In this document: positions 1 to 7,805 of the stretch, one piece after another | How positions within the stretch are numbered: position 1 is the stretch's first letter | Layout: each line of letters starts with the position of its first letter | NCBI GenBank assembly: GCA_031082185.1 | Contig: JAVHLI010000013.1 | Span: 1-58,974 of the forward strand | Direction of reading: 5' to 3' | Length of the DNA: 58,974 nucleotides | Source: a bacterium | GTDB lineage: Bacteria > Sysuimicrobiota > Sysuimicrobiia > Sysuimicrobiales > Humicultoraceae | Translations under genes and position numbers: made by a program | The notes under the pieces: generated by a model | What the model was told of the DNA's origin: nothing | Database searches by the model: none | The model's input: only the letters and a program-made list of their open reading frames with translations

Positions 1-55
1 GTCGAACACCAACATCATAGGCCAAGGGAAGTGCTACCCTGGGCTTGACAGTCTC
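1..55. repeat. Left copy of exact 55-bp inverted terminal repeat
   Basis: The first 55 bases are the exact reverse complement of the last 55 bases of the window, and identity stops abruptly at base 56. The repeat contains a TTGACA hexamer at 45-50 pointing inward, but no -10 element lies 16-18 bases downstream. An exact length of 55 equals a common de Bruijn k-mer size, so the contig probably ends where an assembly graph branches at a repeated sequence. A genuine longer inverted repeat reaching outside the window is equally compatible. Confidence 0.95.
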
Positions 56-71
56 GACAGGGTGAATGGGT

Positions 72-100
72 TTGCGCCCCTGGGGGCGGTGTGCTACGAT
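72..100 (+). promoter_or_regulatory. Probable promoter of rpsO
   Basis: TTGCGC at 72-77 and TACGAT at 95-100 are separated by 17 bases, and a TG sits one base upstream of the -10 hexamer (extended -10). Transcription would begin near 107 and give a leader of about 95 nt before rpsO. Confidence 0.6.
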
Positions 101-116
101 TGCTCCGACCCCGGCG

Positions 117-186
117 GGGAGGCGCGTTGCTCCGACGCCCTCCCGGCTGTGGGCGACCGTCATATTGACATCCCGCCCGTGCGGGA
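117..186 (+). promoter_or_regulatory. Structured rpsO leader (two hairpins)
   Basis: Hairpin one pairs GGGAGGCG (117-124) with CGCCCTCCC (136-144) around one bulged base. Hairpin two is a perfect 6-bp stem TCCCGC/GCGGGA (171-176 with 181-186), ending just before the Shine-Dalgarno GAGGAG at about 189. A 10-base direct repeat TTGCTCCGAC occurs at 100-109 and 127-136. S15 represses its own mRNA through 5' structures in several bacteria, so this may be an S15-binding leader; that role is inferred from position only. Confidence 0.4.
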
Positions 187-201
187 TTGAGGAGAGCAAA
201 G

Positions 202-468
202 ATGCTTAAGCGTGAAGCCAAGCAGGGCATCCTCGGCAAGTACCGGCGACACAACGAGGACACAGGATCACCCGAGGTGCAGATCGCGTTGCTCACCGAA
301 CGGATCAATCACCTCGCCGGACACCTCAAGAACCACGCCAAGGATTTTCACTCACGACGGGGTCTGCTGAAGATGGTAGGGCAGCGCCGGCGGCTGCTTG
401 CATATCTCGAGAGAACCGACATCGCCGCCTACCGGCGAATGGTGGAGTCGCTGGACCTGCGGCGCTAA
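202..468 (+). CDS. rpsO: 30S ribosomal protein S15
   Basis: This 88-residue protein has the usual S15 length and is alpha-helical throughout. It carries the family signature [21 protein letters not shown] and a basic C-terminal part with the [20 protein letters not shown] segment. S15 binds the central domain of 16S rRNA early in 30S assembly. The ATG at 202 follows a good Shine-Dalgarno (GAGGAG) at a normal distance; an upstream TTG at 187 overlaps that site and is unlikely. It is followed 74 bases later by pnp, the classical rpsO-pnp pair, with its own promoter and structured leader upstream. Confidence 0.97.
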   Translation: MLKREAKQGILGKYRRHNEDTGSPEVQIALLTERINHLAGHLKNHAKDFHSRRGLLKMVGQRRRLLAYLERTDIAAYRRMVESLDLRR

Positions 469-542
469 CCCCGGGCCGCCATGCGCGCACGGGACCCAGC
501 ACGATATTACCCTAGTCCGTGTAGGAAGGATGGGATACCCTC

Positions 543-2795
543 ATGAACCTGGCAGCGTTGGTCCGCCGCGCTGAAGTCGAGATCGGCTCTAACCGGATGG
601 TGTTTGAAACCGGTCTGCTGGCAAAGCAGGCATCCGGGGCCGTTACGGTAACATGCGGCGAGACCGTCGTCCTTGTAACCGCGACGATGTCGGACACCCT
701 GAGGGAAGGGATTGACTTCTTCCCACTAACGTGCGATTTCGAGGAGAAGATGTATGCCGCCGGGAAGATTCCCGGCGGTTTCTTCAAGCGGGAGGGGCGT
801 CCGGGCGAGAGGGCGATCTTAACTTCCCGACTCATAGACAGGCCGCTCCGGCCGCTGTTTCCCAAGGGATTTCGCAACGACGTCCAGATCGTTGCCACCG
901 TGCTCTCCACCGATCAGGAAAACGACCCCGGCATCGCCGCCGTGAACGGCGCTTCCGCTGCGCTCGTTCTGTCCGGGATCCCGTTCGGCGGGCCCATTGG
1001 AGCGGTGCGGATGGGCTTGATCGATGGCAATCTTGTGGTGAACCCCACCCTTCGCCAGGTGGAGGAGCAGAGCCATCTCGACCTGATCGTGGCCGGGACT
1101 GAGGACGCCATCATAATGGTTGAGGCGGGCGCCAACGAGGTGCCCGAATCAGTGTTGATCGAGGCGATAACGCGGGCGCACGCCGAGATTCGCCGCATTG
1201 TGACCGCTCAGCGCGAGTTGGCGGCGGCGGCCGGTAAGCCCCCCCGCGTTCCCTCGCTGGTCAAGCACGATCCGGAGATGGAAGAAGCGGTTCGCAGCGC
1301 AGCCCTGCCGCTGGTGCGCGAGGCGCTGGCCAGCCCCGAGAAGCTGGCGCGAGAGGATGCGCTGCGTGCTGTGCAGACGGAGGTGACCGCAAATATCGGC
1401 GGGCAGTTCCCATCCGCCGCCGGAGCGATCGGCGAGGTCATCGCTTCGGTCACAAAGGAAGCGGTCAGGCGCAGTATCCTAGAGGATGGAGTCCGGCCGG
1501 ACGGCCGTGGGACGAGGGAGATTCGGCCGCTGGCATGCGTGGTGGGCCTGCTGCCCCGCGCGCACGGGTCTGGGCTGTTCCAGAGGGGGCAGACCCAGGT
1601 CCTCGCTATTACCACGTTGGGAACAGGTGACGACAGGCAGCGCCTGGATGACATAGGCATACGCGAAGAGAAGCGCTACATGCACCACTACTCGTTCCCG
1701 CCGTTCTCCGTGGGTGAGGCCCGCCCGCTGCGCGGCCCGGGCCGCCGCGAGGTTGGGCATGGTGCCTTGGCTGAGCGGGCGCTGGAACTAATGATCCCCA
1801 ATCAAGAGCAGTTCCCCTACGTGATCCGGGTGGTTTCCGAGGTTCTGGAATCGAATGGGAGCACGTCCATGGCAGCGGTTTGCGCTTCCACCCTGTCGCT
1901 GATGGACGCGGGCGTTCCCATCCGTGCCGCTGTGGGCGGGATCGCCATGGGGCTCATCTCCGGGACCGGCGGCAAGTATGCCATCCTGACCGACATCCAG
2001 GGCATCGAGGATGCCATGGGCGACATGGACTTCAAGGTTGCCGGCACGCGCGAGGGCGTAACCGCGCTCCAAATGGACGTCAAGAACTCCGGGCTCCCAC
2101 AGGGCGTGCTGACCGAGGCGTTGGAGCAGGCCAGGGAAGCTAGGCTCACGATCCTCGATGCCATGTCCAACGCTCTGCCCGCTCCCCGTGCCACGCTGTC
2201 GGCTCATGCCCCACGCATCCTTACGCTGCAGATCAACCCCGAGAAGATCCGGGAGGTCATCGGTCCCGGAGGAAAGGTGATCAACAAGATCACCGCGGAA
2301 ACAGGGGCCAAGATAGACATCGAGCAGGATGGGCGGGTGATGGTCGCATCGGTAAACGAGGACGCCGCCCGGCGCGCCGTGGCTATGATCGAGGGCATCG
2401 TCCGCGAGTTGCAGGTGGGGGAGACCTACCAAGGCCGGGTTACGCGGGTGTTGAACTTCGGGGCGTTCGTCGAGCTGCTGCCCGGTAAGGAAGGCCTAGT
2501 GCACATCTCTGAGCTATCCTACGGCCGTGTCAACAAGGTCGAAGACGTGGTCAAGGTAGGCGATGAGCTTGCGGTGAAGGTGAAGGAGATCGACGGTTTG
2601 GGTCGCGTCAACCTCACGCACCGCGGTACACAGCCTCCCCCGGAAGGATGGGAGGAGGAGACCGACGAGCCCCAGCCGGCCAACGCAGAGCACAGGCCGC
2701 GATCACCCCGTCCTCGTACAGGTGACGCCCGCGGCGGGGGCCCGCCGCGACGGCGCGATGGAGGCGGCAGGCCGCCCCGTAGGCCGCAGCCGTAA
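543..2795 (+). CDS. pnp: Polyribonucleotide nucleotidyltransferase (PNPase)
   Basis: This 750-residue enzyme degrades RNA 3' to 5' using phosphate and is a core part of mRNA turnover. Two RNase PH-like domains are visible, the first from residue 1 to about 220 and the second from about 310 to 540, joined by the alpha-helical linker. A KH domain with the [10 protein letters not shown] loop lies near 565-620 and an S1 domain with [19 protein letters not shown] near 625-700. The last 45 residues form an Arg/Gly/Pro-rich tail longer than in most PNPases, possibly an extra RNA-binding segment. It follows rpsO directly. RNase Y, a frequent partner, is encoded at 26.4 kb. Confidence 0.98.
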   Translation: MNLAALVRRAEVEIGSNRMVFETGLLAKQASGAVTVTCGETVVLVTATMSDTLREGIDFFPLTCDFEEKMYAAGKIPGGFFKREGRPGERAILTSRLIDRPLRPLFPKGFRNDVQIVATVLSTDQENDPGIAAVNGASAALVLSGIPFGGPIGAVRMGLIDGNLVVNPTLRQVEEQSHLDLIVAGTEDAIIMVEAGANEVPESVLIEAITRAHAEIRRIVTAQRELAAAAGKPPRVPSLVKHDPEMEEAVRSAALPLVREALASPEKLAREDALRAVQTEVTANIGGQFPSAAGAIGEVIASVTKEAVRRSILEDGVRPDGRGTREIRPLACVVGLLPRAHGSGLFQRGQTQVLAITTLGTGDDRQRLDDIGIREEKRYMHHYSFPPFSVGEARPLRGPGRREVGHGALAERALELMIPNQEQFPYVIRVVSEVLESNGSTSMAAVCASTLSLMDAGVPIRAAVGGIAMGLISGTGGKYAILTDIQGIEDAMGDMDFKVAGTREGVTALQMDVKNSGLPQGVLTEALEQAREARLTILDAMSNALPAPRATLSAHAPRILTLQINPEKIREVIGPGGKVINKITAETGAKIDIEQDGRVMVASVNEDAARRAVAMIEGIVRELQVGETYQGRVTRVLNFGAFVELLPGKEGLVHISELSYGRVNKVEDVVKVGDELAVKVKEIDGLGRVNLTHRGTQPPPEGWEEETDEPQPANAEHRPRSPRPRTGDARGGGPPRRRDGGGRPPRRPQP

Positions 2796-2815
2796 CCGAA
2801 CCGCGGCAGGCCTCG

Positions 2816-4114
2816 ATGGATCCGACACACAGGTCGGTGCTGCCTAACGGCATTCGGGTAATAACCGAGGCAATGCCGCAGGTTCGCACCGCTGCGATTG
2901 GCCTGTGGATCGGGGCTGGGTCGCGGTATGAGGCCGTGGAGGTCCACGGCGTTTCGCACTTCCTTGAACACCTCTTCTTCAAGGGCACGCACGGTAGATC
3001 TGCGCTGGCCATCGCGCAGGCGGTGGACGCGCTGGGCGGCCAGATGAACGCCTTCACGGACAAGGAGCACACTTGCATCCATGTGAAGGTGCTGGCGGAT
3101 CACCTGCCCCCGATCGTGGAGTTGATGGCGGACATGCTGCTCAACTCCAAGTTCGACCCCATCGCTATCGAGCGCGAGCGGCAGGTCATCACGGAAGAGA
3201 TTAAGATGTACGAGGATTCGCCGGACGCAATGGTGCAGGACCTGATCGCTCAGACGATCTGGGACGGGCATCCGCTCGGCAGGCCGGTCATCGGGACGCG
3301 CAAAACCGTTTCCCGGCTGAGGCGCGCCGACTTCGTTCGGTACGTCGAGGAGCGTTACCGGCCCGACAACGTCCTCGTGGCAATTGCCGGGGACGTTGAG
3401 CACCAGGCGGCCACCGAGCTCATCGCGCGCCACCTGGGCCGGTGGGACGGCCGCGCGGTGGTGCAGGAGACTCTCCAGCCCTCGCTCACGCCGACGGTAA
3501 CCATCCGCTCGAAGGAGATCGAGCAGGTGCATCTCTGCATGGCCACGCGGGGCTGTTCGGCGGCCGATGAGGACAGATACGTGCTGGCCGTGCTCGACAA
3601 CCTGCTAGGAGGGGGAATGAGCAGCCGCCTCTTCCAGGAGATCAGGGAGAAGCGCGGGCTTGTGTACAGCATCGCCTCGTATCCGGCCTCGTATCGCGAG
3701 GGCGGGCTTTCGGTCATCTACGCGGCCATGAGCCCCGAGAACGGTCCAGAGGTCGTGCGCCTTATCCTGGAGGAGATCGCGGCCCTGTTCGGCACTCTTG
3801 ACGAAGCGGAGCTGCAGCGCGCCAAGGAGTCGCTCAAGGGCAGCATCATGCTCCCGCTTGAGAGCACCAGCAGCCGGATGAGCAAGCTGGCGGGCTCCGA
3901 GCTGTACCACAGCCGGCAGATAGACTTGGACGAGATCCTCGGGCGCATAGATGCCGTGGACGCATCCGCGGTGCAGCGGATGGCCGCCGAGATCTTTACG
4001 CCCGGCCAGATGGCCATGGCCGCAATAGGGCCGTTCGGGGCGCACGGTACCCCGCGCGGGCCGCTGGAGCGGGCCTTTGGCCGGTCGCTGGGCGTCCTGG
4101 CCACCGGGCAATGA
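2816..4114 (+). CDS. M16 family zinc peptidase (processing-peptidase-like, YmxG/MlpA type)
   Basis: A 432-residue single-unit M16 peptidase. The inverted zinc-binding motif HFLEH is at residues 48-52, with the distal glutamate expected in the segment around EEIKMYEDSP near residue 125. The C-terminal half has the inactive-domain signature of the family (GGGMSSRLFQEIREKRGLVYS, near 265-285). No signal peptide is seen, so it is probably cytoplasmic. It starts 21 bases after pnp, the same position as ymxG (mlpA) beside pnp in Bacillus. Its physiological substrate cannot be read from the sequence. Confidence 0.93.
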   Translation: MDPTHRSVLPNGIRVITEAMPQVRTAAIGLWIGAGSRYEAVEVHGVSHFLEHLFFKGTHGRSALAIAQAVDALGGQMNAFTDKEHTCIHVKVLADHLPPIVELMADMLLNSKFDPIAIERERQVITEEIKMYEDSPDAMVQDLIAQTIWDGHPLGRPVIGTRKTVSRLRRADFVRYVEERYRPDNVLVAIAGDVEHQAATELIARHLGRWDGRAVVQETLQPSLTPTVTIRSKEIEQVHLCMATRGCSAADEDRYVLAVLDNLLGGGMSSRLFQEIREKRGLVYSIASYPASYREGGLSVIYAAMSPENGPEVVRLILEEIAALFGTLDEAELQRAKESLKGSIMLPLESTSSRMSKLAGSELYHSRQIDLDEILGRIDAVDASAVQRMAAEIFTPGQMAMAAIGPFGAHGTPRGPLERAFGRSLGVLATGQ

Positions 4115-4166
4115 AGACCGCCGCCTGAACGGGAATTCCTGCCGGTGGCGTCGAACGCCTCCCGAC

Positions 4167-4988
4167 ATGGATACGATCCGTGTTGCCGTAAGCGGTGCCG
4201 CTGGTCGGATGGGTCGGACCGCGATCCGCGCCATCGCCCGCGAGCCAGACATGGTCCTGGTCGGCGCCCTAGAACACGACCAGGCGATCGGGCTTGACGC
4301 CGGAGAGCAGGCCGGCGCCCGGCGTCTGGATGTCAAGGTAACCGACAGCCTGGAAGCCATCATCGCCACCGGTCCGGACGTGCTGGTGGAGTTCGCTCCG
4401 GGGGGGGTGGCGGCCGATCACGCCCGCGCAGCGATCGAGGCCGGCATCCGGCCGGTTGTGGGCAGCACCGGGATCCCTGGGAGTGAGATCGAGCTACTGG
4501 GCGGACTGGCGGCTTTGCGCAAGACCGGTGCCGTGGTCGCGCCCAACTTCGCGATCGGCGCGGTGCTGATGATTGAGTTTGCCCGGCTTGCCGCGCGCCA
4601 CCTTCCCCACGTGGAAATCATCGAACTGCACCACGACCGCAAGCGCGACGCGCCCTCGGGTACCGCGGAGAAGACCGCGCGCGCCATCGCATCGGTCCGG
4701 GCTGAATCCCCCTCGACCGCGGTGCCGGCCGCTGCCGCATCCGGGGAGGAACTCGTCGCCGGCGCGCGGGGCGGCGTCATCGAAGGGGTCCGCGTGCACA
4801 GCGTACGCCTGCCCGGCCTGGTTGCGCACCAGGAGGTCATCTTCGGTGGTCCTGGCCAGGTTCTCACGATCCGCCACGACTCAACGAGCGAGGAGTCGTT
4901 CATGCCGGGGCTGCTGCTGGCGGTCCGCCGTGTGCCCGGGCTGAACGGCCTGGTCCACGGCCTGGAGCATCTGCTGGGATTGCGCTAG
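4167..4988 (+). CDS. dapB: 4-hydroxy-tetrahydrodipicolinate reductase
   Basis: DapB performs the NAD(P)H-dependent reduction in the diaminopimelate/lysine pathway. The 273-residue protein starts with the nucleotide-binding loop VSGAAGRMGR and contains the signature ELHHDRKRDAPSGTA near residue 150-165, with the catalytic His-His and Lys. The family GSTGIP and APNFAIGAVLM segments are also present. The ATG at 4167 is the only start that fits the conserved N terminus; it has no clear Shine-Dalgarno, so translation may depend on the upstream gene. It lies in a run with asd and dapA, 18 bases before asd. Confidence 0.96.
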   Translation: MDTIRVAVSGAAGRMGRTAIRAIAREPDMVLVGALEHDQAIGLDAGEQAGARRLDVKVTDSLEAIIATGPDVLVEFAPGGVAADHARAAIEAGIRPVVGSTGIPGSEIELLGGLAALRKTGAVVAPNFAIGAVLMIEFARLAARHLPHVEIIELHHDRKRDAPSGTAEKTARAIASVRAESPSTAVPAAAASGEELVAGARGGVIEGVRVHSVRLPGLVAHQEVIFGGPGQVLTIRHDSTSEESFMPGLLLAVRRVPGLNGLVHGLEHLLGLR

Positions 4989-5006
4989 TCAAACGGAGGG
5001 ACAGTA

Positions 5007-6080
5007 ATGGTCGGCGGTCTTCGTGTGGCAGTGATCGGTGCCACCGGCGTGGTGGGCGGCGCGATGGTGCGGATTCTTGAGGAGCGGGGATTTCCCGCCG
5101 CCTCGCTCCGGCTGTTCGCCACGGCCCGGTCCGTAGGCCGGACCGTGGTCTTTCACGGCAAGGCGGTAGAGGTCGAGGAGACCGGCGACGGTGTGCTGGA
5201 GTCCGATCTCGTGTTGTTTGCCGGAGGCGACGACGCCAGCCGGCGCCTGGCTTGGGCGGTGGCCGAAGCCGGTGGGGTCGCGGTGGACAACTCGTCCACG
5301 TGGCGAATGGACCCCCGGGTGCCCCTCGTCGTCCCGGAGGTCAACGCGGGCGCGCTGCGCGGTCACCAGGGTGTGATCGCCAACCCGAACTGCGTCGCGG
5401 TAGCCCTGGTTATGGCACTGAAGCCGATACACGATGCGGCCGGAATCCGTCGTTGTATCGTGGCAACCTATCAGTCGGTCTCGGGCGGCGGCGCGGACAA
5501 CATGCGGGCGCTCCTGGCGCAGAGCCGGGGGCTACTCGATGCCGCCGACGCTCTGGAGACCGGGGATGCGGATCGCATCACCGCGGCCGCGGGGACCCCG
5601 TCACCCGTGGCTTTCAACGTCCGACCGCAGTGGAGGTGGGAACCGGACGGCGAGACCGAGGAAGAGAACAAGATCGTTGCAGAGACGCGGAAGATACTGG
5701 CCACCGACCTCCCGGTCAGCGTAACGGCGATGCGCGTACCCGTGATGGTAGGGCACACGCTGGCTGTTCACCTGGACCTGGCCAGACCACTGGCTCCTGA
5801 CGCGGCCCGGGCTGCCCTGCGGGGGGCACGCGGGGTTGAGGTGGTGGACGACCCTTCAGTCGACCTTGTGCCGACGCCCCTGCTGGCTGCGGGCCGCGAC
5901 CCGGTGTACGTGGGCCGTCTCAGGGCTGACCGCTTCGACCCGTGCGGGCTGAGCCTAGTGGTCTGTTCCGACAACCTGCGCAAGGGCGCCGCCCTCAACG
6001 CGGTGCAGATCGCGGAGTACCTGCTGGCAGCAGGCATGCTGCGCGGCCGCGGGGAGACCGCGCAGCCCAAGGGAGGATGA
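5007..6080 (+). CDS. asd: Aspartate-semialdehyde dehydrogenase
   Basis: This enzyme reduces aspartyl phosphate to the semialdehyde, the branch point to lysine, threonine and methionine. The 357-residue protein has the NADP-binding GATGVVGGAM near residue 11, the catalytic cysteine at about 129 in NPNCVAVAL, and the substrate-side segment VTAMRVPVMVGHTLAVHLDL with the conserved arginine and histidine. The ATG at 5007 has a strong GGAGGG upstream. The end of the gene overlaps the dapA ribosome-binding region, so asd and dapA are co-transcribed and probably translationally coupled. Confidence 0.96.
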   Translation: MVGGLRVAVIGATGVVGGAMVRILEERGFPAASLRLFATARSVGRTVVFHGKAVEVEETGDGVLESDLVLFAGGDDASRRLAWAVAEAGGVAVDNSSTWRMDPRVPLVVPEVNAGALRGHQGVIANPNCVAVALVMALKPIHDAAGIRRCIVATYQSVSGGGADNMRALLAQSRGLLDAADALETGDADRITAAAGTPSPVAFNVRPQWRWEPDGETEEENKIVAETRKILATDLPVSVTAMRVPVMVGHTLAVHLDLARPLAPDAARAALRGARGVEVVDDPSVDLVPTPLLAAGRDPVYVGRLRADRFDPCGLSLVVCSDNLRKGAALNAVQIAEYLLAAGMLRGRGETAQPKGG

Positions 6081-6082
6081 CA

Positions 6083-6976
6083 ATGCCGTTCTTCGGCCAC
6101 CTGATAACCGCAATGGTAACGCCGTTTGACGCCGACGGTCGGGTTGACTACACCCGTGCCGCGGTGCTGACCGGCCGCCTGATCGCAGGCGGGAACGACG
6201 GCTTGGTGGTTGCCGGTACGACCGGGGAGTCACCTACGCTCTCCGATGACGAGAAGGTTCGGCTCTTCGGCGCGGTGAAGGAGGCCGCTGGTGATCGGGC
6301 CAAGGTGATCGCCGGAACCGGAACCTACGACACCGCGCACTCGATCCACCTGTCAAAGGAAGCGCACCGCGTCGGCGCAGACGGTCTGCTTCTGGTGAAC
6401 CCCTACTACAACCGGCCGTCGCAGGACGGGCTCTACGCCCACTTCCGGGCCGTTGCCGAAAGTACCCCGCTGCCGGTGATGCTGTACAACATTCCGGGGC
6501 GCACCGGGGTGAACTGCATGCCCGAGACGATGGCCCGCCTCGCCGAGATCCCCAACATCGTCGCCGTCAAGGAAGCCGCCGGAAGCCTCGACCAGGTCTC
6601 CGAGATCCGAGTGAGGACTCCTGACCGGTTCAGCATCTACAGCGGGGACGACAGCCTGACGTTGCCCAAACTGGCGGTCGGTGCAACCGGGGTGGTCAGC
6701 GTCGCCGGGAACCTGGCCGGAGCGGAGATCCAGGCGATGATCCACGCCTTTCTTGCCGGCGGTGTGGAAGAGGCGTTGCGTTTGCATCGCCGCCTGTGGC
6801 CGCTCTTCAAGGTGCTGTTCATCACCACGAACCCGGTGCCGGTGAAGGCCGCGATGCGGTTGGCCGGTTTCGACTGCGGGAGGGTCCGGCTGCCCCTGGT
6901 GGATGCAACGCCCAAGGAGGAGGAGCAGATCCAGGTGGTGCTGCGCGCGCTGGGTTTGATGCCGGCTCAGGCGTGA
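6083..6976 (+). CDS. dapA: 4-hydroxy-tetrahydrodipicolinate synthase
   Basis: DapA condenses pyruvate with aspartate semialdehyde. The 297-residue TIM-barrel protein shows GTTGESPTLS near residue 45, the catalytic tyrosine at about 135 in LYNIPGRTG and the Schiff-base lysine at about 163 in AVKEAAG. Two ATGs are possible; the one at 6083 lies six bases after GGGAGG and is preferred over 6077, which touches that site. The start lies two bases after the asd stop codon. With asd, dapB and dapL it gives most of a lysine/DAP pathway in this window. Confidence 0.96.
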   Translation: MPFFGHLITAMVTPFDADGRVDYTRAAVLTGRLIAGGNDGLVVAGTTGESPTLSDDEKVRLFGAVKEAAGDRAKVIAGTGTYDTAHSIHLSKEAHRVGADGLLLVNPYYNRPSQDGLYAHFRAVAESTPLPVMLYNIPGRTGVNCMPETMARLAEIPNIVAVKEAAGSLDQVSEIRVRTPDRFSIYSGDDSLTLPKLAVGATGVVSVAGNLAGAEIQAMIHAFLAGGVEEALRLHRRLWPLFKVLFITTNPVPVKAAMRLAGFDCGRVRLPLVDATPKEEEQIQVVLRALGLMPAQA

Positions 6977-6993
6977 TCCGTCCAGGAGCGTCC

Positions 6994-7800
6994 GTGCTCG
7001 ACCTCATCATTCTCGGAATCGTCCAGGGGCTGACCGAGTTCCTTCCCATCAGCAGCACCGCCCACCTGCTTTTCGCCGAGCACTACCTGGGCATGTCCAG
7101 GCCAGGGCTCGTGCTGGAGGCCGCGCTGCACCTCGGCACCGTACTGGCCGCCTGCGTGCTGTTCTGGCCGGACGTTGTACGGATCGTCCGAAGCATCCCC
7201 GCTCTCCTGCGAAGGTCCGAGGGGCCGGGCGCCCGCTCCTTGGATCCCGCGGCCCGGATGGCGGTGACGATCCTAACCTCCACCGCGGTCACCGCTGCGC
7301 TGGGTCTCGCGCTTGCCGGCCCGCTGGAGCGGATGTTCGAATCGGTCCGCGCTACAGCGGCGCAGCTTATGATAACCGGTACGATCCTGCTCTGGAGCCG
7401 CGAACGCGGCACGAGATCCGCCGAGGAAGCCACGGTAAGGGATGGCGTGGTCCTGGGTTTGGCACAGGCCCTGGCGATAGTGCCGGGGATCTCGCGATCC
7501 GGGGTCACGATCGTCGCCGGCCTGGCGCTCGGCCTGCGGCGCACCGAGAGCGCCCGGTTGTCGTTCCTCATCTCCATCCCGGCCATCGCAGGAGCCAGCG
7601 CCTTTGCGTTGAAGGACGCCGGGATGGCCACACGCTTGGGGTATGCGCCGCTGGAACTACTGGTTGGTGCGGTTGTGGCCTGCATCTCGGGTGGGCTGGC
7701 TATTGTGTGGCTGGTTGATCTCATCAGGCGCCACCGGCTGATAGCGTTCAGCGCTTACTGCTGGCTGGTCGGCGTGCTGGTTCTACTCACGGCGAGGTAG
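6994..7800 (+). CDS. uppP: Undecaprenyl-diphosphate phosphatase (BacA/UppP)
   Basis: This membrane enzyme recycles the lipid carrier of peptidoglycan synthesis. The 268-residue protein is highly hydrophobic, with about eight membrane segments. It carries both family motifs: GLTEFLPISSTAHL near residue 10-25 with the catalytic glutamate, and PGISRSGVTI near residue 165-175. The GTG at 6994 was chosen because CAGGAG lies at the right distance and the encoded start matches the family; a GTG at 6973 overlapping the dapA stop is less likely. Next to DapA/DapB the cell-wall context is sensible. Confidence 0.94.
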   Translation: MLDLIILGIVQGLTEFLPISSTAHLLFAEHYLGMSRPGLVLEAALHLGTVLAACVLFWPDVVRIVRSIPALLRRSEGPGARSLDPAARMAVTILTSTAVTAALGLALAGPLERMFESVRATAAQLMITGTILLWSRERGTRSAEEATVRDGVVLGLAQALAIVPGISRSGVTIVAGLALGLRRTESARLSFLISIPAIAGASAFALKDAGMATRLGYAPLELLVGAVVACISGGLAIVWLVDLIRRHRLIAFSAYCWLVGVLVLLTAR

Positions 7801-7805
7801 CCCGC

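Noticed and set aside
45..50. TTGACA in the terminal repeats as promoter -35
   Set aside because: No -10-like hexamer lies at 16-18 bases in either copy; better promoters are found further inside (72-100 and 58903-58875).
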